A stretch of 64,000 nt of DNA, taken from contig CM043959.1 in assembly GCA_014529385.2 (NCBI GenBank), positions 5,415,545 to 5,479,544 of the forward strand. The letters run 5' to 3'. The DNA comes from Adiantum capillus-veneris (Eukaryota; Streptophyta; Polypodiopsida; Polypodiales; Pteridaceae). The number at the start of each line of letters is the position of its first letter. The stretch's first letter is position 1. The notes beneath the pieces are model-generated. The model ran no database searches and was not told the origin of the DNA. It worked only from the letters and a program-made list of their open reading frames with translations. Shown here one piece after another: positions 11,607-23,169 of this stretch. Position numbers and translations under genes: made by a program.

Positions 11607-13490
11607 AAAATCGCTTCTCTAACAGTTTCCCTCTGGAGACTTTAATATGGTCACTTCATTGAATGACAGGTATAAGCTCTTGGTCAGGTCATTCAAGGCT
11701 CTAAAAAACAAAGATGGGATCATCTACCATATAAGTTGACTTTGGTGGATTCATCAGAAGAAACTGGCTTCACTTGGCCTAGTAATCAACATGGTTCTTA
11801 CTTCAAATTTGCGAGGTTTGATAGACTATACATGTCAGCCAATCTCAATCTCCTTCATTCTCATTGGCGGTGAGTTGCAAATCTAATTCTTTGTTATTTG
11901 ATCATAAACCTCTTGTCTTTGCACTGCATAAAGAAGAACATGTGTTCAGAGCTGGCTGGCCTCATCTTGACAGTTCACTGTTTCAGCTTACTGCAATAAA
12001 GTTGAAAGTCAAACAAATCTTTGAGGAAGCTTTCAATAGTCAGACTAATGTCTTTTTGTCTTGGGAGGATGCTATCAAGAACACGCAAAAGTGTCTTATT
12101 TTGTTCAGGAACTTAGGCTAAGGAATTAAGATCTGGCAGAAGAATGATGATATCTAAGCAGATTTCTCTACTTGCATCTGACCCCATTAATGATAGGTCA
12201 TCCCTTGAGCTTTTAGCTTTGAAAGACCAGCTTTGAAAGGAGGAGCTTCTTGAAGCTCAGGCAGGCAAATTAGATAAACCTAACTCTGAAATGTTTACTT
12301 TATTGAGAAAAAAAGTGTAGAGACTTTATTCCTCTTTTGATTGACATAAATGGCAAACAAGCTGCCTCACAGAAAGAAAAGTTGGAGATAACCAGAGGTC
12401 TTATTTTTCGAATATTTTCTATGTATTCCCCCAAAGAAATAAAAGCATCATTAATGCTAGAGCTAAAATAGCTCAAGTGAGGAAAAGAACAATGCCCAAC
12501 AAATATAGCCAAACTGTTAGACCTCCCACTCACAGAAGGGGAAATCAAAGAAACTGTTGGAAAGTTAAAACCTGAAAAATCTCCAGGTTTAGATGGAGTG
12601 CCTAATGAGTTCAACTGCATGTATCAAGACTTCCTATCTCCATACCTCTTAAGGGTCTGGCAAGAATCCCTGATCAAAGGAGCTCTCTCCCCTTTCATTA
12701 ATGTTGGTGTAGTTAAATTAGTTCATAAAAAAGGCTCAAGGGATGACCTTTCAAATTGGAGACCTATCACTTATCTGACTTCTACCTACAAGATCTTTGC
12801 TCTTTCCTTAGCCAAGAGACTCGGCCCTTTGATGGATCAGTTTATTTATAAGAGCAAAAGTGTTTATCAAAGGAAGATTTATTCTTGATGCAATCATAAC
12901 TTTATGGGAAGGGATGGAGCATGCTGAGGAGTCTCATCAGGAGTATATCTTTTTCAAGATTGATTTTGATCAAGCCTATGATAGAAAAGAATGGGAGTTC
13001 ATCTTGCAGAGTCTCTTTGATATGGGTTTTGGCAAAAAAATTATCATATTTGTTCACATTTGTTTGGCAATGCTTCAGCCAGAATTTCAGTCAATGGTTC
13101 TCTCAGTGATATTATCCCCCTTCACAAGTCTATCGGGCAGAGCTATCCCCTCTCCCCACTTCTATATGCAATAGCATCAGATGCTTTGGGCTGGCTGCAA
13201 TCAGTCAAGGTAAGTTGGAGGCAGTGGATATTCCAGGATTAGAAAACCAACCGTGTCTGCAACAATTTGCTGATGACACCAATGCCATGGTAAAAAACAA
13301 TCAATAGTCTGTTGAGAGCTTTTGGATTTGTATGAATACTTTATGTATTGCTAGTGGATCTGTCATTAATCATGAGAAAACTGGTTACAAATCTTAAAAG
13401 GGCCCCTGTCCAAGCTTAATCACTCAAGCATGTTGTAAGCAAATAGAGGATGGACACATATTTAGGCTCCTTGGAATCCCAATGGGCTTC
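11607..13490 (+). pseudogene. L1-type LINE ORF2: endonuclease end and reverse transcriptase
   Basis: The piece starts within the endonuclease domain (frame continuing to SLNDRYKLL and RFDRLYMSANLN). Downstream come RT hallmarks: KKGSRDDLSNWRPI near 12730-12770, FKIDFDQAYD near 12955, SGQSYPLSPLLYAI near 13130-13170 and the catalytic FADD at 13266-13277, then RLLGIPMGF near 13470. These belong to the non-LTR RT that copies LINE RNA at a nicked target. The domains fall in several frames with stops, so the copy is dead. Its missing 5' half is the minus-strand LINE at 18607-20125. The 3' end is cut at about 13490. Confidence 0.85.
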
Positions 13491-13496
13491 AAGGTG

Positions 13497-14070
13497 TTGG
13501 GATGTAGGCCAGGTGGCCGTGGGAAACCACCATTTCTCTTTTTCTTTCCTATTCAATATAGGGAGAGAAAGTAAGAGTTGAGGCTCTCACACTTTCCTCT
13601 TGTCATAAAATATAATATCTAGCTTTACCAAATGATTTTCTCATATTAGACTGATCATTCAATGTGGGAGAATAAACGGGAACAAGAGTTAGAATAGAGA
13701 CATGTGCTCTAGACCTATCTCAACACGGGACCAAAAGGAGAGATGGTTGCATCTCAATAGGGGTCCAAAAGGAGATGGTCTACCAAAGAGCAATGTGCAA
13801 TAAGTGCTTCTAGACTTATCTCAGTAGGGGACCAAAAGGAGAGATGGTTGCATCTCAATACGGGTCCAAAAGGAGGTAGTCTATCAAAGAGCAACGTCCA
13901 TCTAATGGAGTTTAAAAGACCTTAGGGTTAGCATCATTAAAGACCTCCAATAGTTAGTGCTAAAAGTCCTTTGACCTTAGGCAAGCTAGGGTTGAGCTTG
14001 AGGTGGGAACCCCACATAAGCTTGAGGTAAAAAATAGACCCTACAAACTTAACGAGGAAGGTGCTTGAGA
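13497..14070 (+). other. Flanking repeat into which E inserted
   Basis: This non-coding sequence begins TGTTGGGATGTAGG just after the LINE piece. It contains a duplicated block of about 98 bp (13712-13808 and 13810-13897, sharing GGACCAAAAGGAGAGATGG). Its last 70 bases match the 76-bp tandem units at 6075-6260 in reverse complement. It is therefore the other side of E's insertion site. I see no gene. Confidence 0.6.
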
Positions 14071-14075
14071 AGCTT
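14071..14075. other. Target site duplication of element E (other side)
   Basis: AGCTT directly before TGTCATGCC, the 5' terminus of the E LTR. It pairs with AAGCT at 6264-6268. Confidence 0.75.
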
Positions 14076-14228
14076 TGTCATGCCAAGGGTAGGACTAGAT
14101 GGGCACGGCCCAGGCAATGTGCCGGACACACATGCAGTAAAGGGGTCTATATATGGAAGAGGGCCAGGGGCCTATATATAGGATGGTTGGGAGGTTATTC
14201 GCATGTCTGTCTACCCACTGGTCTAACA
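14076..14228 (+). mobile_element. 5' LTR of element E (153 bp)
   Basis: It runs from TGTCATGCC to GGTCTAACA and is followed by one base and a PBS. A TATA-like TATATAT lies at 14148-14154 and a second at 14171-14180, fitting a short U3-R-U5 LTR. It is nearly identical to 6269-6421 on the opposite strand. Confidence 0.85.
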
Positions 14229-15552
14229 TTGGTATCAGAGCTTAGGGGCGAAGGGCATGGAGGAGCAGCCATGGAGGAGGGAAATAAGCATGGCCTCCTT
14301 TCTTGTTCTCTCGCTGTCTTGATTTCTCTCTCTAGAAGAGCAAGGCTATGGTGTGCTCAAGGAAGAAGAAGGCACGGACGGCTGCTTGAAAGCATGCATG
14401 CAGTCGTGGTGAAGCCATGCAAAGGAGTCGAATCGAGGGTGTGCAGGACTGTTACGCAAGGAGAAGTCGACGGATACCCACGGTCCTTGTAGAGTCGAGG
14501 AGGTGGTGTGTGAAGCCAAGCTTGCACAGAGAAGGGGAGCCCGTCGACTTGCACAGTTTTTCATGAGGTTAGGCTTAAATGGTGTGCGCCGGGCTGAGGA
14601 GAAGAAATCATTTCTTTAGCAACTTGATCCGGGCAAGCATACAAGTGCCCATGTCTTTTTCTCCTGTGCGTAGCCTGCTAAATTTGTTCCGCCATGCTTT
14701 CATGCAAGAGGAGTTCATATTGTTTTAAGTTTTGGGCGCCCTAGGGTGCCCAAGGAGCCATCCTAGGGGCCCCTCCCACCACGGGACTCTTTATGGGGTA
14801 CGATCGTAGCGACCGTGGCCTTTTACGCCACGGGATTTTGGATTGCAGCAGTCGAAGCCATGGCAAGGGACATAAAACTTCCGATTTGCAGCAGAACAGG
14901 CCCAAATGGAAGCATTTATGAGGAGCTCCGCTCGCTTGTTTTTCTTGTCCAGGGTGTTGTCAAGGGCGAGCTGCAACCGATCGGCATGTGCTGAAAGGCT
15001 TCTCCGTAAGCTCGGCTGTGGTTTGAGGTCCATGGACACATTGACTGACAGATCGATTCGCATGATTAACCGGGTATGCAGTAGCTTTTGTTTTGGTTTG
15101 ATCACGTTTTCAAGCGTTCTATGTAGCTCTTGCATGCAGGCATAAGCAAGGCTTGTGACAGTTCCGTACGCATTCAACTTTTGTTGACTGCTTTATTTGC
15201 TTAGAACCACTGTTTGATTGAGGAATCAACATCAAGCCCGGCTTGAGTACACAATACTTTGACAACCCACGTTGGTCGAAGGTTGAATGTTGATACAAAG
15301 GCAACTCAGGTAGGGCCTGTGACATATCCGATTACAGTATTCAGCAAGGCCGACCGGTAAGTATAATTTCAAGTAACTGTTTACCATCCGATACTTTCCA
15401 AGCACAAGGCTCCATAGAGCGCCACTCCAATAAACCGGTTTGTGTCTTACGTCGGTTGTTCAATTTTGATCTCCCCTCGTTCTGCTATCTCGAGGCGGCC
15501 GGAAAGCAAGATTTTTGGGAGCACGGCTCCATGAATTGGATGCATACTCATT
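14229..15552 (+). mobile_element. Element E, 5' internal region
   Basis: Leader and 5' interior of E. A reading frame of 143 codons (14061-14492) overlaps LTR and leader and is not protein-like. The distal 547 bp duplicate 10336-10880 in inverse orientation. The block stops abruptly at 15552, in CATACTCATT, where the inverse-oriented E' copy begins. Confidence 0.75.
14230..14241 (+). promoter_or_regulatory. Primer-binding site of element E
   Basis: TGGTATCAGAGC, complementary to the initiator Met tRNA 3' end, one base after the LTR. It shows that the interior of E runs rightward from here. Confidence 0.9.
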
Positions 15553-18500
15553 AGTCCTACCCTTGGCATGACATTACTCCCCCCTTGGAGAAGCGTTTTC
15601 GTCCTCGAAAACACAAGTGGTGGTATCTTCATAAGAACACTAATGTTTTCCATCGTGGCATCCCTCATGGATCCAACGGTTCGTTGAATCGGAACCCGAT
15701 TCATTGGGAGGTTCAATGAAATCAAGAGTAACATCTTGATTTGCTACATTGTTGTCCCTGTGCAACCGTCTTGGTTAACCGACTCATAATTAAAAGAGCG
15801 TGAAGCTTGAGAATGCTAAATGAGTTATCAAAACTAAGAGGTGTTTAAATGCATACCTAGGTTTCAAACTGTCTGAAGGTACTGGAATGTGCAATATAAC
15901 CTCGGCTCATCTTTCCGTGAAAGTACTATGCTGACATACTCATTAGCAGCAACCAAGTCCTTGACTTGCTGTGGTTTCTTGCTAGTAGCTAACCTCATGA
16001 AAACTGATGATTAAGGTTGATAACTTGAGAATAACAGGCAGAGACTAAAACTAGCCGTAACCTGCCTTTCATCATATGAAGCAAAATTCAAACCAGAAAG
16101 GTAACTGATCCAGTTGTTTCACTTCTTGCTAACGTATGCACTCAGCATATCCTTTAGCGTAGTTTACTAACGTATGCACTTTGCATATCCTTTAGTACTA
16201 TATAGAATGCTTGTAAGTTGCCCATCCTACGCGGGATGAGTAGCAACAGTAAGAGTGAGGTGCTTTCCCCCAACCACTTACAGACAGTCGCCCACGACTG
16301 ACGACAAACTATGACTCAATCATTGAGTATCCAGCCATATACTCGATATGGAATGGAGACAACCAACTAGGTTGAAATCAGATTGGAGTTTCAAGCAGCC
16401 AATCACGAACACCCATACTCAGCCATCACCTGGTATGGCAGGGTTTAAACTCATACTAAATCTGCAAGAGAGATTGCAATGGCAGTGCAAAAAATTGCAG
16501 AAACAATAATGTCCATGAATTTGCATGCCGCTCCGAATAAATTTGTGTTAAACACTAGGGCCCATAACACCTAGTGTGCATGCATTTAACACAAACATAT
16601 TCGAACCGCAATTCCATGACGAGGAATTTCCATGGTACATACGTGAAAGTCTTGCAACAAATTTGGACCATAATAGAATGTGACAACCCGATCACACCTA
16701 GGTACCAACCCTGAGACATTCTCATGAATATAGCATATTTTGCAACAAAAGTTGGACCATGATAGAATGTGACAACTCAGTCACACCTAGGTACCAACCA
16801 TGAGACATTCTCATGTACATATTATACTTAGCTATATGTAGAAACGACCCTCCCTTAAGGTGGTTTCACAGCACTGGTAATCGTAACGGAGTTTGTACTT
16901 AGTATCCGACAATTGATGGCCACTGAAATTGCTCCTGATACTGTGTGCTTAAAAGGTCGAACCAATGGATGTGACTAGCACCTAGGGACTTCGTCGTGAC
17001 ACATTGGTAAAAAGTTGGCGCCAGTGTCAATCCAAGAGATTCATATTCTCCACATGTGGAATATGTCTCAAACAAGCATATCAAGAAAAGCGACATCCAT
17101 CAAGTACGAACTGGTACTTGTGTGTGGAGGTAACTGCAAACACTCCGCGACAAGAGTGAGAGGGACCCTCATTATCATGCTCCACACCGGCTAAACTGAA
17201 CTCCTTGAGTTCCTAGGCCATGTTGTATCCCATGTGACAACATGTGCCAAATCGAACCCTACAACTAGGTTCGTAACAGCATAAGGTCTGGTGGATGCTA
17301 CGGTCCAAAATACTCTGTTCCAACATGCCCTTGGCATGGCTTTGAAACATTGAAGCGTATTTATACGACTTGCATTGGAAACCGTGGGTGTTGCCTGCGC
17401 AATCCAACCCCTTTGGTTAACATCCATGTAGTCAAACCCCTTGGTAAGACCCTCTGTAGAAACTGCTCAACTAGCAGGCAACGGTAACCAACATAGTTAA
17501 CCGTGTACATAATGATTGGAATCAACTCGAAAAGTTGAATTCGTCCGCTACCGTGTGGTAGATTGCGGAATTCTTTCTTTGAAAGTTTAACTGGGAGAGA
17601 TCAATTTGTGATCCTCAATGTCTATGGGGTGATTTAGCAGTCACCCTCCGGGTCGTACCCCAAACAATATGTCCATAGACACTCCGTAGTACTATAGAGA
17701 GAGCAAGAAATCCACACAAGTGAATTGCCTAGCTCTTGTGGACCGCCATGCTGTCTTAACTAATTGCTGCATCTATACTTCCTTGTAGAGATCAGCTGTT
17801 GTGAGTGGAAGATTTATCAAAAACTCAACTTGAGTGTCTCACTGAAAACATGTAGTGAAAAAATGAAACTGTAAACATCCTAAATGACAAGACCCTTGCT
17901 TGTCCATTAACGTTAATGTATACTTCCTTGGGTAGATCCGTTCACTCTTGAAAACAATCACCCAAAGAATGCCAATAGTTGGGTCTTACCCTTGGCCTGA
18001 CAATAGCTCTTAGCCTGTGTGGCTCATAGCCCTTGTGCAAATTAGTGTTCAATGGGCGAACCGATGAAGACTAATTTGAGTAGCATATTAGCCACGTGCT
18101 AGCTGAGAGTTAGAGCACCTTGGCTCAGGCTGACTCACGAGCAAAACACGTATCAAAATATTCTTAGAAGATTTTCATTATTCCCTTAAAGAGAGAGAAC
18201 GAGAGAGAAGAAGAGCATGCTGGGCTGCGGAACTTTCCTTGAACGACTAATACGTGTATAGTTGATTGACATGCTCGTGTGCATCTTATGCCGAATGTGC
18301 AGTGTATCCTATAAGCATGCAACAAGTTTCTGCTATGACTCTCTCATTGAGAGAGGTAACAGAAAAACACAACCACATCTTGATCTACCTGCCTTGCAGG
18401 GTCGTGATTGTATGAAAATGACTTAGCATTGGCACATTGCCCGTGAAATAAGTCCTAGATTTAGGTTCCTTTTAGTGCTGTTGGGTATGATAGCAACCAA

Positions 18501-18606
18501 CTATCAGGTTCAACAATCCATCACTTAGTCTGTCCTTGACAGAGTTGCGAGTGTGATAGCGGAAGCAAAATGTATAAAGTGGTGGAATTCATGCCACCTG
18601 CTTAGC
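15553..18606 (-). mobile_element. Second E copy (E'), 3' part
   Basis: About 3.05 kb directly repeating 6401-9461 with high identity and small indels (for example extra bases near 15739). It begins with only about 21 bases of LTR (AGTCCTACCCTTGGCATGACA) and includes the PPT and the interior. It ends at CTTAGCATG and joins minus-strand LINE sequence. As in the first copy, no retroviral protein domain is recognisable. Confidence 0.85.
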
Positions 18607-20125
18607 ATGGTCCTCGCATAAAATAGCTCTTGTTGAGTTGGAAGGAGATTGACTGAGATGTATAATCTATCAAGCCTTGGAGATTTGTAGTAAGAACCAT
18701 GTTGATATTGGCCCAAGTGAAGCAAGTTTCTTCTTATGAGTCCACCAAAGTCAACTTATGTGTTTTATGATCCCATCTTTGTTTTTCAGAGCCTTGAATG
18801 ACCTGACCAAGAGCTTTCTACCTGTCATTCAATGAAGTGATCATATTAAGGTCTCCAATAATCATGAGGGAAGATTTTAGAGAAGCAAGTTCCTCCCATA
18901 AAATAGCTCTTTCTAAGATGGAAGGAGATTGACTGACATGTATAATCTATCAAGCTTTGCATATTTGTAGCAAGAACCATGTTGATTATTGGCCCAAGTG
19001 AAGCCAGTTGCTTCTGATGAGTCCACCAAAGTCAACTTATCTGCTAGATATCCCATCTTTGTTTTTCAGAGCCTTGAATGACCTGACCAAGGACTTTATA
19101 TCTGTCATTCAATGAAGTGACCATATTAAAGTCTCCAATAATCATGAGGGGAATTGTTAGAGAAGCGAGTTCCTCCCATAAGATAGCTCTTTCTGAGATA
19201 AAGTTGGAAGCATAAAGTTTGGCTACAGTGTAGTTGAAAGGTTCTTTTAGAGAGATAGCAACCCAATTGTTTTTAATCCCCCTTTGAACTTCAACAAATG
19301 AATTTTCATGCTTGGTGTGAATGCCTATAGAAGCCCCCCCTCTACTTGCACAGTGATTAGTATAAAACCATTTGTGTTGTCTATTGAGTTTGAGCAGGTT
19401 GTTCTCCATAGTAAACCCAAAAGCCTTCATTTCTTGTAGGCAAATGAAGTCGTCCTACAGATTCAAATCAAACATCCATTTCTTAATGCTAACTGCTTTG
19501 GCAGGATTTGAAAATCCTGTACAATTTAGAGAAAAACCAGATATGGATGTACTCATTTTCTATGAGTTTTCGGGGGTTTGACATAAGAGATAGAGGCTCT
19601 ATTGGGATCAATGCTCTTTTCTTTCTTTCTTTGAGGCTTGATACCAAGGTGGGGCAATGTTTCTTCCTCTGCCTGGGTCATCGAAATATCAACATAATTT
19701 CTAGGGGATTAAGACAGTCTGTTGAGTTCGATGTTGTCCTGTTCTTGCAATTCATTGATGAAATTGTCTTGGATTGCCTCAGGTTGGGAAGTGAGGTAAT
19801 GGTGTGGAAGCAATGCGTGGTTCATTATCTAAAGATTTAGAGTCTGAATACATTCCTCTGGTGTTGTCAGCAGGACTATCAGGTGGAATGAGCTCCTCTT
19901 TTTGAGAAGGTCCATCTGCCCTACACTTTTGGGTACTTTTCTCTTTAGGACTTTCAAGAGAATTCTGAGGAGAGGATTCTTTGTCTCCTGGATCCTCCAC
20001 CTCTTCTAAATAGGATGTATCAAATACGTCATCAAGGAGGGCCCCAAATTTGTTTACATATGTAGGAGGGTTATTTCTATTGTGGTTTCTATTTTTGAAA
20101 TTGCCCCTTCTGTTAACCTGTTGAA
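18607..20125 (-). pseudogene. L1-type LINE: ORF1 end and ORF2 endonuclease
   Basis: On the minus strand a hydrophilic, serine- and proline-rich segment (20120-19779, with YVNKFGALLDDVFDTSYLEE) looks like the ORF1/ORF2 junction. The AP-endonuclease start follows (NCTGFSNPAKAVSIKKW, then DDFICLQEMK, then IGDFNMVTSLNDRYK). This enzyme nicks target DNA for LINE insertion. A TAG before DDFICLQ breaks the frame. It joins E' at 18606 and its 3' half is at 11607-13490. A segment of about 285 bp is tandemly duplicated within it. Confidence 0.8.
18610..19200. repeat. Tandem triplication (about 285 bp) inside the LINE
   Basis: The word CTCCCATAAAATAGCTCTT (or variants) recurs at about 18611, 18893 and 19178, and each is followed by the same block covering the endonuclease GDFNMV region. 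Two units are complete here. Of the third, only the first bases remain before the E' junction; the rest of that unit resumes at 11609. Confidence 0.8.
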
Positions 20126-20637
20126 ACTCGCCAATGATGTTGCATGCCCTCGTGCATCGAGCTAGTATGGCCGCTCAAAGGTCTTTTCCCATCTCTGCCT
20201 TCCTCATACTTCTCTAGATGACTCCCAATACAGGTGTATTTTGGTAATTTTCCCTTTCAAAATATATTCTTTAGCGGTGTATGGCCCTCCGCTCAGTGTT
20301 GTATGGGATTGGCGGGCAGAGATCTAAGAGCAGCTCCCACACGATACCTTTCAAAAAGGAACAAGGACTAAAAAGGGGTTGAAATTGTGAATATAGGAGG
20401 TCTTTGTTCCTTTTGTGAAACTTTTGCATTTTTGCAATAGTTTAAATAGTTTGAGCGTAGTTTCATAAAGTCTCTCTTGCTATTGGTTAAAAGAAAAAGT
20501 AGTATTTCTATAGTTGGGTCTTGTGCAAATAAAGGGAATTCCTTTATGTGTGTGGGAATGCAAAATCAAAAGAGTATGGCGAGTTACTAAGAAACTCACC
20601 GTGTGGAGCCTTCTAATAATGTGTAAACACCCTAAAA

Positions 20638-20676
<39 letters not shown>

Positions 20677-20930
20677 GGCTTATGATGTGTGCACACTCTA
20701 AAACGTCTGTCCGATTTTTAACCAAAGCCCTCCCTCAGCACTAAAGGGCATGGGTAATTTAATAAAGCCCATGCGGTGGGATCTACGACAACGAAGCGAG
20801 GACATCGGGATCGAGACACGCACAGCTGTAAGATGGCCATAGTAAAGTAGGACACGAAAAAGTAAACTTGGACAAGCATGGAACCTGTCCAAGTTTATTT
20901 ATCATTTTATGGTTTGCGCACATGTCAACT
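20126..20930. other. Unassigned spacer with a CT microsatellite
   Basis: No coding or transposon motif is recognised. A perfect (CT)n tract lies at 20639-20674. The only long frames here come from that tract. Confidence 0.4.
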
Positions 20931-20934
20931 TGTC

Positions 20935-21200
20935 TCTCGCAGGCGTAGCGATTAGTGCAATGGGCTCTCATGGCAGTGGTGAGGGTTCGAGTTCCCGTGC
21001 TTGCAAGGGGCGCCTATTTTTTACCACCCTCCATTTGCCTCCAGATTCCCCCTTTAGAGGATCCCCTCTGTCTCTCTACCCTTGCCCTTTAGTGTTCAGG
21101 AAAGCCCTTTCTCTCTATCTCCCTCTCGTTCTCGTGCACGCACACTGTTTCAAAGGCTGCTACCTCTACGTTCGTCTCCAATGACGGCGTAACAATTACT
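20935..21200 (+). mobile_element. tRNA-derived SINE-like unit
   Basis: A tRNA-like head is present: an A-box-like GTAGCGATTAGTG at about 20945 and a good B box, GGTTCGAGTTCC, at 20984-20995 with suitable spacing. RNA polymerase III uses these internal boxes in SINEs. The unit is not a tRNA gene because no acceptor-stem pairing is apparent. The 3' end is uncertain. Confidence 0.5.
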
Positions 21201-22860
21201 TATCCACGGGGTATGCTACTTAATGCTCGCTCTCTCTCTGTCCTACAAAGAAATAAGAGAGAGAGAGAGATGTGGTCAGTACTTTGGCATCTCTAAGGTA
21301 TAGCTTCTCACCGTAAGTACGCGCTCGGGTGCCACAGGCCAGCTAGAGTGAGGAAGGCTGTAGCACTGCGCAATTTGGAGAGCAAGCACTTATAAAACTG
21401 CAGAAAATCTGTGAAGGCCAGCGTATTGAGATTGCCATTACTTGAAGCCTGCTATTGCATGGTACCTAACAGTAATCAAGCTGTAGTGTAGCTCCAACAA
21501 AGTCAAAGCTAAAAAAGAGCCAACTATCAAACTCCCAATATACTCTAGCATCAGTTTTATGGTTTTCAAGGAGAAAGTCTTAGCCTCTTCAAGATAGACC
21601 GAGAGTAGAGTCTTAGCCTCTACTCTGGCTCGCCATTTGCAGCACTTGGATCTTCTTTCTGACCTTGTTGCCCAAAAAAACTGCTCCAGTAGGGGCGATG
21701 GCAGACTTGCAATAGGCTGATCTCGGCTGACTCTGCTGTTGACAGGAGGTGCCACCTTTGAAAAAATGGTAGGGGACTTTGTGGATGCTTGAACGCTCCA
21801 ACTTCTACATCTCTGCTTCTATGAGGTTCTCCGGCCTAAGCTCAGCTAGCTCTGCAGCTGGTCGATCGTGGCTTAGTCTTGAGCACATGGAGGGGCGACC
21901 ATGAGAATCAGTGAAGAAGAGGGAGATGCCTGTAACATTTAAGACGGGAGCTGCACTGAGTGGACGCCAAGCAGTGAGCCGGCCAGCCGTGGAGGTCAAG
22001 CCCTAGCTCTTCTTGGCCTTCGGCCAACAAAAAGGTGAATTCTACGTGGGCTCACGTCCCTCTCTTCAGCAGCTGGCCGGTGTTGTGGCACCTATTTGCT
22101 CATTACAAGAGAAGGTGTCTTCCCTTTAACTTGAATGGATTGCCAAAAGTACCTTAATAAAACACACACGAGTGATGCCATTATAGGGTAAGAAGGATGG
22201 ATAGAAAAGAAGTTGGGTGCCCAAAAGGCCCCAGTGAAGAGTCTTCCTTGATCTACTCGCACCTACATGTGGGACGAGTTTCTATGCTAGGATTACTGAA
22301 TGATAGCTTCAAAAACGCAGATTTGCAATGCTGAAAAGAAAACAAATCTATGGGGATGCAACACTGGAAGCGTAGCTGAATGATGAGCAATTGATGGGTT
22401 GTAGATGGGCCGACTCTGCGAGCGATGGGTATTTGCAAGAGGAGGGCGATGGCTACAAATGGGGCGAACAACAGACTGCAAAAAGGGGGGTGGTTCTAGG
22501 AAGAGACACTGCCAAAGAGAGGGAGCGCTTGCAGCCAACAAATGCCAGAGAGAAGAGATCGCTCCAAACTAGAAATGCTATTAGATTTTGAGCGCCAAGT
22601 TTTACATGAGTCTATGCAGAGGTTTATGGTGTGTATATATTACAAGAGGGGCTTTAAGTAATTTCTAAGCCCTAGGTTGGCCAGTGACTTTGACATGGCT
22701 GAAAAGTTAAGTCCTTTAAAGTCACTTTTTTATTGAGTTATTGGGAGGGTTGATTTGTGGGTGAAACTGCTATACACCTCCCAACTCAAGAATCCGATTG
22801 TCATGGAAACTGACCTGATGGGTTCTTCTAACTCAAATCTATATGCTTGTCATGCCCACC
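21200..22860. other. No gene recognised
   Basis: Frames up to 105 codons occur (for example 21438-21755 minus) but carry no motif I recognise. Sequence style is repeat-like, without clear terminal structures. Confidence 0.35.
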
Positions 22861-23169
22861 AAAGCTTAAGAACATTTGTCAAAACATATGGACAAACCGT
22901 TTATGCAAGAGGGTTTCAAAATTGGAAAACATAATCTAACGGACTTCTCTGGGTATGGAGGTCTTGCAAACAAGCTCACAAAATTGTTGGTACTAGTGGA
23001 ATGTACATCAATGCAATACCCGGCTTGACTCAAATGGATGATAAAGCTGTGGCAACTCTCCCATACGAAGCACCTTTGGGGCCGGTTTTGCACCTTTGTA
23101 ATTCGGTGCAACGTAAGTTGCAGCCGGCCACTGCGATGAAGATTTGGGGCTACCTGATGTGAGAGGATT
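22861..23169 (+). pseudogene. Possible retroelement coding tail before an LTR
   Basis: The plus-strand frame includes GMYINAIPGLTQMDDKAV and PLGPVLHLCNSVQRKLQ and stops shortly before an LTR-like start at 23170. I do not recognise the protein. Its position suggests the end of a retroelement reading frame. Confidence 0.3.

Noticed and set aside
13497-14228. A 733-bp LTR from TGTTGGGATG to TCTAACA
   Set aside because: The true E LTR starts at 14076: only 14076-14228 is repeated next to the PPT at 6269-6421, and AGCTT flanks that boundary.
14061-14492. 143-codon plus frame
   Set aside because: Begins in flank, crosses the whole LTR and PBS; not a plausible gene.
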